Positions 5,613 to 10,078 of a DNA stretch of 10,078 nt are shown here, in pieces. The DNA is from Chitinophagales bacterium (GTDB lineage: Bacteria > Bacteroidota > Bacteroidia > Chitinophagales > CAIODY01). The position numbers were made by a program, and so were the translations under genes. The stretch lies in the NCBI GenBank assembly GCA_023251415.1, contig JAHEYX010000087.1, positions 1 through 10,078 of the forward strand, read 5' to 3'. Positions within the stretch are counted from its first letter, which is position 1; each line of letters begins with the position of its first letter. The notes beneath the pieces were generated by a model. That model was not told the origin of the DNA. It did not search any database and saw only the letters and a program-made list of their open reading frames with translations.

Positions 5613-6512
5613 TTAATCCGTCTTTAAATAAGGCCGCAGTTTAGCTAAGCGCGTCTGATCTATTATGCGGATTTGAAGCAGCTCGTCGCAGGTTTTAAAT
5701 GGTCCGTGCTGTTGCCTGAAATTGACTATGGCTTGAGCCAATGCCGCACCAATATAAGGATGTGCTTTTAAGGTAGCATAATCGGCTGTATTGGGATTTA
5801 GGGTATTGACATTTTCAGAACTGAGTTGCAAACGATTTTGTAACAATAAAAAAGTACTGTCGCTGAAACCATATACTTCTTTGACTTGCTCGAGCTTAAT
5901 AAAGCCCCCCAACTTAGTTCGGTAAGCCACAATGCGACGGGCCATTTTAGAACCGATATACGGCAAGGCAATCCAGGTACTGGTATCGGCTGTATTGATA
6001 TCGACTAGTTGAATAGGCTTTGGTGATTTGGCTGTAAATGGCGTTGACGTAAAGGGCTTGTAAATTGGTTTTTCGGGCAGTTGAATATAGGCAGCCAATT
6101 CAAGATAGGTAAGTGAGTCGATGCCGTTGATGCGTTTCAAGTCTTCTTTGTAACGAAACGGAAATTTATTGCGGTGATGCAACAGGTGTTGAATACTGGC
6201 ATTGGCAAACCCCATGGCTGTTAATTCGGCTTTACTTGCGGTATTGGGGTCGAAGGCATGGTATTGCAAAGGCGTATTAAATGCTGGTGTAGCACTTATA
6301 GGTTCTTCTTCTGTAACAGGTGCAGCGGCGCTATCGTTTGGGGATGATTCGGGTATAGCAGCAACTAATTCGGGGCTGATGGGCTGATAAAAATAATCGG
6401 ATAAAAGCGGCGGAAGGGTATTGATGCAAAGAATAAGCAACAATAAAATAGGAATGGTTAGCCTATCGGCTTTACTAAAAGTAAAATATGATCTCACCCG
6501 CTCTTTCCACAT
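5613..6512 (-). CDS. Membrane-anchored protein with three helix-hairpin-helix (ComEA-like) repeats
   Basis: Using the ATG at 6510-6512 the protein has 299 residues; the GTG directly before it (6513-6515) would add one. A basic N-terminus is followed by one hydrophobic helix at about residues 20-37, predicting an N-terminal anchor with the rest outside the cytoplasm. A Pro/Ser/Ala/Glu-rich linker (about 43-85) leads to three related units at about 87-145, 170-230 and 238-298. Each opens with an NTA(S/D) motif (DPNTAS, DINTAD, NPNTAD). The second and third show PYIG followed by IVxFR/IVAYR and G(G/P)F, the HhH signature of ComEA-type DNA-binding proteins. The first unit is more diverged. ComEA binds incoming DNA in competence, but with three units here and no com genes nearby, DNA uptake is only a suggestion. 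HhH fold and membrane anchor are well supported. Confidence 0.85.
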   Translation of the reverse strand: MWKERVRSYFTFSKADRLTIPILLLLILCINTLPPLLSDYFYQPISPELVAAIPESSPNDSAAAPVTEEEPISATPAFNTPLQYHAFDPNTASKAELTAMGFANASIQHLLHHRNKFPFRYKEDLKRINGIDSLTYLELAAYIQLPEKPIYKPFTSTPFTAKSPKPIQLVDINTADTSTWIALPYIGSKMARRIVAYRTKLGGFIKLEQVKEVYGFSDSTFLLLQNRLQLSSENVNTLNPNTADYATLKAHPYIGAALAQAIVNFRQQHGPFKTCDELLQIRIIDQTRLAKLRPYLKTD

Positions 6513-6538
6513 CACGATGTAAAAGTAGGGAAAGAATC

Positions 6539-6546
6539 GAAAAATA
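6539..6546 (-). promoter_or_regulatory. Possible -7 element for the HhH gene
   Basis: The minus strand reads TATTTTTC, one base off TAnnTTTG, 26 bases before the ATG at 6512. Other near-matches occur in this AT-rich divergent gap (6516-6632), so the assignment is weak. Confidence 0.3.
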
Positions 6547-6608
6547 AAATGCTTTTTTCCTTGTTGTTGAACTTACAATAAAAAACTTTACTTTTCAGTT
6601 ATTGGCAG

Positions 6609-6616
6609 TAAATTAG
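6609..6616 (+). promoter_or_regulatory. Possible -7 element for gpsA
   Basis: TAAATTAG differs from TAnnTTTG at one fixed position and ends 16 bases before the gpsA ATG at 6633. That spacing resembles the exact elements at 2513 and 5588. No -33 partner is clear. Confidence 0.3.
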
Positions 6617-6632
6617 CGCCAAAGCAAACGCA

Positions 6633-7628
6633 ATGAAAAAAATTGGTATAATAGGTAGCGGAAGTTGGGCCACAGCAATCATTAAAATTTTGGCTGAACA
6701 ACAGGTCGAGCTGCATTGGTTCATTCGTCGCCAGGAAGTGATTAATCATATTCAACAGTTTCATCACAATCCGGATTATATCAGCAGTGCTTTATTGCCG
6801 GTTTCTAAAATACAATTTCACACCACAGCAGCTTCATGCATTGCGGCAGCCGATTGGATTATTGCGGCTACACCATCCGCTTTTTTGCGAAACAGTTTAG
6901 CGGGAGTTACTCCGGATGCATTCGAAAACAAAACCGTTATTTCCGCTATTAAAGGTATGATACCCGATCCGGATGAAAACTTAATTATAGCCGAATATTT
7001 TAAAAAATACTTTGCTGTTCCATTCGAAAAATTTGTAGTTATCAGCGGGCCTTGCCATGCTGAAGAAGTTGCGTTAGAAAAACTAAGTTACCTTACTTTT
7101 AGTTGTCCGGATACAGCTCAAGCGGCTGCAGTAGCTGAATTGTTTACCTGTCGTTTTATACACACGCATGTTACCGAAGATATTTTTGGTACCGAGCTTT
7201 CAGCCGTTATGAAAAATATAATTGCTGTGGCCAGTGGTATTTGTCACGGCCTAGGTTATGGCGATAATTTTCAGGCTGTATTAGTGGCCAATGCCATTCA
7301 AGAAATAAAACGCTTTGTGGATGCCGTACATCCCATCACGCGCGATATTAATGGCAGTGCGTATTTGGGTGATTTATTGGTAACGGCTTATTCGCAATTT
7401 AGTCGCAACCGTGCTTTTGGTTTAATGATCGGCAAAGGGTATTCGGTAAAAGCAGCACAGTTAGAAATGAACATGATTGCCGAAGGGTATTATTCGGTGA
7501 AATGCATCTACGAAGCCAACTTAAAGTATAAAGTAGAACTGCCAATTACTGAAGCGGTGTATCGCATCTTATACGAGCAAGCTCAACCGGCCAAGTTAAT
7601 TGCTAGTATGACGAAGCAATTGCGTTGA
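6633..7628 (+). CDS. gpsA: NAD(P)H-dependent glycerol-3-phosphate dehydrogenase
   Basis: This complete 331-residue cytosolic enzyme reduces dihydroxyacetone phosphate to sn-glycerol-3-phosphate, the backbone of phospholipids. The Rossmann fingerprint is GSGSWATA at 8-15. AIKGM (105-109) holds the conserved Lys107. SGPCHAEEVA (138-147) matches the family GPxxAxE block. ELSAVMKNIIAVASG (188-202) places the catalytic lysine at Lys194. GDLLVTAYSQFSRNRAFG (246-263) carries Asp247 and the Ser-Arg-Asn-Arg substrate loop. Length is normal for GpsA. It is divergent from the HhH gene, with 120 bp between the two starts. It stands alone, with a plausible terminator 18 bases after the stop. No unusual features were noticed. 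Confidence 0.95.
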   Translation: MKKIGIIGSGSWATAIIKILAEQQVELHWFIRRQEVINHIQQFHHNPDYISSALLPVSKIQFHTTAASCIAAADWIIAATPSAFLRNSLAGVTPDAFENKTVISAIKGMIPDPDENLIIAEYFKKYFAVPFEKFVVISGPCHAEEVALEKLSYLTFSCPDTAQAAAVAELFTCRFIHTHVTEDIFGTELSAVMKNIIAVASGICHGLGYGDNFQAVLVANAIQEIKRFVDAVHPITRDINGSAYLGDLLVTAYSQFSRNRAFGLMIGKGYSVKAAQLEMNMIAEGYYSVKCIYEANLKYKVELPITEAVYRILYEQAQPAKLIASMTKQLR

Positions 7629-7645
7629 GCATACGTTTAGCCATT

Positions 7646-7673
7646 CAACAGTACTGGACTGTGTTGTTATTTT
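7646..7673 (+). terminator. Probable intrinsic terminator of gpsA
   Basis: CAACAGT (7646-7652) pairs with ACTGT-TTG (7658-7666), with one bulged G at 7663 and the loop ACTGG. The stem is followed by TTATTTT (7667-7673). It begins 18 bases after the gpsA stop. The stem is short and has a bulge, so termination may be partial. Confidence 0.5.
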
Positions 7674-7697
7674 AGCATGCCAGCAGGTGATGCGGTA

Positions 7698-7724
7698 CAA
7701 TTAAAATTTCTTGAATTTTAATTG
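7698..7724. repeat. 11-bp perfect inverted repeat
   Basis: CAATTAAAATT (7698-7708) is mirrored exactly by AATTTTAATTG (7714-7724) around the 5-base spacer TCTTG. It could be a backup terminator hairpin for gpsA or an operator-like site. It is nearly pure A/T and without a T-run. Confidence 0.4.
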
Positions 7725-7969
7725 GTGTGAACTATTAATAGCAATTCAAAGTGGAGCATTTTGCAAAGGACTTTGCTAAAATACTTGATGATAAATAATT
7801 CGTCCTTTCAGCCAACAACGAACCATCATATACTTGAAATGCTTGATTTTTAGCTATAAATTAATCAATAGTTGCGTTTTTAGGTGCTTTTAACGTTAAA
7901 TCAGCTTGAATTTGTAAGAATTTACAATAAAAGTCCCATTTATTCTTCTTAATCCTGCATTTTTTTCTA

Positions 7970-7977
7970 TATTTTTG
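7970..7977 (+). promoter_or_regulatory. Bacteroidota -7 promoter element for the Ig-like repeat protein
   Basis: TATTTTTG matches TAnnTTTG exactly. It ends 78 bases before the preferred ATG at 8056 and 48 bases before an in-frame ATG at 8026. The leader is longer than at the other promoters here, about 40-70 nt. No -33 element is evident. Confidence 0.5.
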
Positions 7978-8055
7978 CTGTTCTGTCAAAAAAGGACAAA
8001 ACACCTTAATTAATTCAAACTACTGATGAGCAATTTTTTTTCCCCTAACTTTATT

Positions 8056-10078
8056 ATGAAAAAACTATTTACCCTTTGTTTGCTACTAACGGCATTTGCA
8101 TTTAGTGGCCAAGCACAATCTGTAACCGTAACTGCGCCGAATGGTGGCGAGAGTTGGAGTGGTTGCAGTACCCACAACATCACATGGAATATTAGCGGTA
8201 CTTCGCATTATTTCAATATCGATTATTCGATCAATGGGGGATTGACTTGGATCTTTTTGGCTACCGGTTATAATCAACCCGGCAGCACCGGTTCGTTTAG
8301 TTGGACCTTACCCAATTTAACGACCAACCAAGCAATGGTGCGGGTTTATGATCAAACCAATAACTCGGTTACGGATGCCAGTGATGCCACATTCTCCATC
8401 AATGCACCATTAACCGTTTCTTCACCAAATGGTGGTGAGTTATGGCAAGTAGGTGGTGGCTCACATCCTATTACCTGGACAGCAACCGGCACTTCTAACT
8501 ATTATGATCTTTCCTATTCGACAGATAATGGAGTGAGTTGGAATACAATTGTAACGAGTTATTACCAATCAACATCTAACTGTTCTTACAATTGGAATAT
8601 ACCAAACAATCCTTCTTCTACTTGTTTAGTGCGTGTAAGTGATCACAGTTCATCTTGTCAGTATGATGTCAGCGACGCTATTTTTACGATAGCCCCTGCT
8701 ACTCCTTATATCTTGTTAAGTAATCCAAGTACTACCACCTATTATTGGGGAACGAATATTTCGATACAATGGAATTATGGTTACACGACCGGTTCGTTTG
8801 TGAAATTGGAATACAGTATGAATAATGGATTGAGTTGGACCACCATAGTGAACAGCACTAATATTGGTTCGGCAGGAAATGGATCTTACTCCTGGGCTCC
8901 ACCATCCATTTCTACCTCGCAAGCATTAGTTCGAATCAGTGAAATTGGCGGAACGGGAGCAATCGATACTTCTTCTCAATTTACGTTACGTCAGCCTTAT
9001 ATCATCTTATCTTCCTTGAATGGCGGACAAACCTTGAACGGTTGCGGTTCTCAAACCATCAGTTGGACTCCATACGGAACCGGAACCAGTGCATTTGATT
9101 TTTACTATTCGACCAATAATGGAGCAACCTTTACCTATATCGGTTCGCAAGCTTATTATTATGGAAACAGTTATACTTGGAGTCCGATTCCGAATATACA
9201 AACGTCGCAAGCTAAAATATATGTAACTGCAACAGGCGCAATACCGGATACTTCCAACACGACCTTCACGATTAATAAAAATACGGACGTAGTAGTGAAC
9301 TCACCAAACGGTGGTGAATTTTGGACCGTAGGTACTTCGCATGCCATATCATGGGCTTTTGCTAACATGAACAATTATTATTGGAATATTGAATATTCAA
9401 CTGATAATGGAGCTACCTGGAATACCATTAATTCTAACTATTATAATTCAAGCAGTCCGGTTTCTTATAATTGGACCGTTCCTAACAATCCATCCTCCAC
9501 TTGTTTAGTGCGTGTTACCAATAATAACAATACTTGTAAATCGGATGTGAGTGATGCGATATTTACGATTGCTCCGGCAACACCTTATATTTTATTAGGT
9601 AGTCCTTCTAACACTATATATTATTGGGGTCAAAGTTTAAGTATACAATGGAACTATGGTTATACTACCGGTTCATTTGTGAAATTGGAATACAGTACTA
9701 ATAATGGCAGTACCTGGACTACTATTATCAATAGTACGAATATTGGTTCAGGAAGTAGCGGGTCTTATTCATGGACTGTTCCTTCTATCAATACTACTCA
9801 AGCTTTGGTGCGCGTAAGTGAAGTGGGTGGTACGGGTGTAATTGATACTTCTGCACAATTCACCATCACTAAGCCTTATATCATTTTAACTTCATTGAAT
9901 GGTGGGCAGTCGCTAACGGGATGTACCAATACTACAATTTCTTGGACTCCTTATGGAACAGGAACCAGTGCATTTGATTTTTATTATTCTACTAATAACG
10001 GCTCAACTTTTACTTATATCGGTTCGCAAGCTTATTATTATGGAAACAGCTATACTTGGTCTGTACCAAATATTCAAA
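8056..10078 (+). CDS. Large secreted Ig-like repeat protein, N-terminal part (open at the window end)
   Basis: An uninterrupted frame runs off the right edge (674 codons seen). Residues 1-20 (MKKLFTLCLLLTAFAFSGQA) are a typical Sec signal peptide, with probable cleavage before QS. This is why the ATG at 8056 is preferred over the in-frame ATG at 8026, which would add ten residues. The rest is about seven beta-rich domains of 90-100 residues, beginning near 22, 119, 217, 314, 412, 510 and 607. Several open with PNGGE or LNGGQ and share a pattern of ITW, YSxxNGxxW, YxW and LVRV, ending in FTI. This resembles the PNGGE-type Kre9/KNH-like or Ig-like beta-sandwich found in Bacteroidota surface proteins. 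The protein is rich in Ser, Thr, Asn and Tyr, as expected for an extracellular adhesin or structural protein. A type IX secretion tail might lie beyond the window. Ligand unknown. Confidence 0.85.
   Translation, partial: MKKLFTLCLLLTAFAFSGQAQSVTVTAPNGGESWSGCSTHNITWNISGTSHYFNIDYSINGGLTWIFLATGYNQPGSTGSFSWTLPNLTTNQAMVRVYDQTNNSVTDASDATFSINAPLTVSSPNGGELWQVGGGSHPITWTATGTSNYYDLSYSTDNGVSWNTIVTSYYQSTSNCSYNWNIPNNPSSTCLVRVSDHSSSCQYDVSDAIFTIAPATPYILLSNPSTTTYYWGTNISIQWNYGYTTGSFVKLEYSMNNGLSWTTIVNSTNIGSAGNGSYSWAPPSISTSQALVRISEIGGTGAIDTSSQFTLRQPYIILSSLNGGQTLNGCGSQTISWTPYGTGTSAFDFYYSTNNGATFTYIGSQAYYYGNSYTWSPIPNIQTSQAKIYVTATGAIPDTSNTTFTINKNTDVVVNSPNGGEFWTVGTSHAISWAFANMNNYYWNIEYSTDNGATWNTINSNYYNSSSPVSYNWTVPNNPSSTCLVRVTNNNNTCKSDVSDAIFTIAPATPYILLGSPSNTIYYWGQSLSIQWNYGYTTGSFVKLEYSTNNGSTWTTIINSTNIGSGSSGSYSWTVPSINTTQALVRVSEVGGTGVIDTSAQFTITKPYIILTSLNGGQSLTGCTNTTISWTPYGTGTSAFDFYYSTNNGSTFTYIGSQAYYYGNSYTWSVPNIQ
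8410..10078 (+). repeat. 879-bp (293-residue) three-domain super-repeat inside the Ig-like protein
   Basis: Domains repeat as A-B-C triplets: copy 1 is 8410-9288 (residues 119-411), and copy 2 begins at 9289 and is cut by the window end. Matching landmarks are exactly 293 residues apart: PNGGE at 124/417, PYILL at 217/510, PYII at 314/607, and Cys190/Cys483 with Cys201/Cys494. DNA identity is high in patches. The longest exact match is 35 bases, 9136-9170 against 10015-10049. The first domain (residues 22-117) is C-like, sharing GC after the opening motif and a TxxQA strand, so the order is C-A-B-C-A-B-C. This points to growth by duplication of a triplet. Confidence 0.9.

Larger units (their letters stand above)
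7629..8055. other. Intergenic region between gpsA and the Ig-like repeat protein
   Basis: No gene is seen in these 427 bases. They hold a terminator-like hairpin (7646-7673), an 11-bp AT-rich inverted repeat (7698-7724) and a small hairpin in which GCAAA (7763-7767) pairs with TTTGC (7772-7776) inside TTTT/AAAA flanks. An exact TAnnTTTG promoter element lies at 7970-7977. The stretch 7790-7960 shows nothing recognisable. Confidence 0.6.

Noticed and set aside
6202..6387. Plus-strand open frame within the HhH gene
   Set aside because: It is antisense to the Ala/Pro/Ser linker, and its Ala/Ser-rich composition is a by-product.
6513..6515. GTG start of the HhH protein
   Set aside because: An ATG follows immediately at 6510-6512 and is the more likely start; the difference is one residue.
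8026..8055. Upstream in-frame ATG at 8026 as the start of the Ig-like protein
   Set aside because: It would place ten residues, including FFSPNF, before a textbook MKK-hydrophobic signal peptide. The ATG at 8056 fits better.
8086..9374. Four minus-strand open frames opposite the Ig-like protein (8086-8277, 8716-8922, 9007-9210, 9171-9374)
   Set aside because: They lie antisense to a continuous + strand frame with signal peptide and repeats, and none has a recognisable start context or domain.

Overview
The window looks like a chromosome segment of a Bacteroidota bacterium. Three upstream regions carry an exact copy of the Bacteroidota -7 promoter element TAnnTTTG a short distance before a start codon, and a fourth has one farther upstream. 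Start codons have no obvious Shine-Dalgarno sequence. The protein set also fits: a type I-beta DAHP synthase, an HhH-repeat membrane protein and a large Ig-like-repeat secreted protein. A Chitinophagales or Sphingobacteriales-like host is my guess and cannot be proven from the window. No mobile element, tRNA, rRNA or CRISPR array was seen.

Layout. (1) 1-234: C-terminal end of an SGNH/GDSL hydrolase on the + strand. (2) 374-2383: a minus-strand two-gene operon with a 3-bp gap. It encodes a ribulose-phosphate 3-epimerase-like TIM barrel fused to a CBS pair, followed by a DAHP synthase. (3) 2541-3680: a trans-sulfuration PLP enzyme (cystathionine gamma-synthase/lyase family), transcribed divergently from the operon. 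(4) 3681-4421: no convincing gene. It holds twenty 21-bp units in one unbroken register, in two sequence families of ten, followed by a strong bidirectional terminator. (5) 4422-5567: acyl-CoA dehydrogenase (-). (6) 5613-6512: membrane-anchored protein with three HhH motifs (-). (7) 6633-7628: glycerol-3-phosphate dehydrogenase gpsA (+). (8) 7629-8055: gene-free stretch with hairpins and a promoter. (9) 8056 to the window end: a secreted protein of at least 674 residues built of about seven Ig-like domains, arranged as a 293-residue three-domain super-repeat.

How the genes relate. The epimerase-like protein and DAHP synthase probably work in one branch. Ribulose-5-P/xylulose-5-P interconversion feeds transketolase, which makes the erythrose-4-P that DAHP synthase condenses with PEP. 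Both proteins deviate from their families at normally conserved active-site positions, and the first carries a probable nucleotide-sensing CBS pair, so a regulated or specialised pathway is possible. The trans-sulfuration enzyme (sulfur amino acids), acyl-CoA dehydrogenase (acyl-CoA oxidation) and GpsA (phospholipid precursor) look like ordinary housekeeping genes with their own promoters.

The two least explained items are the in-register 21-bp arrays at 3880-4299 and the operon at 374-2383.
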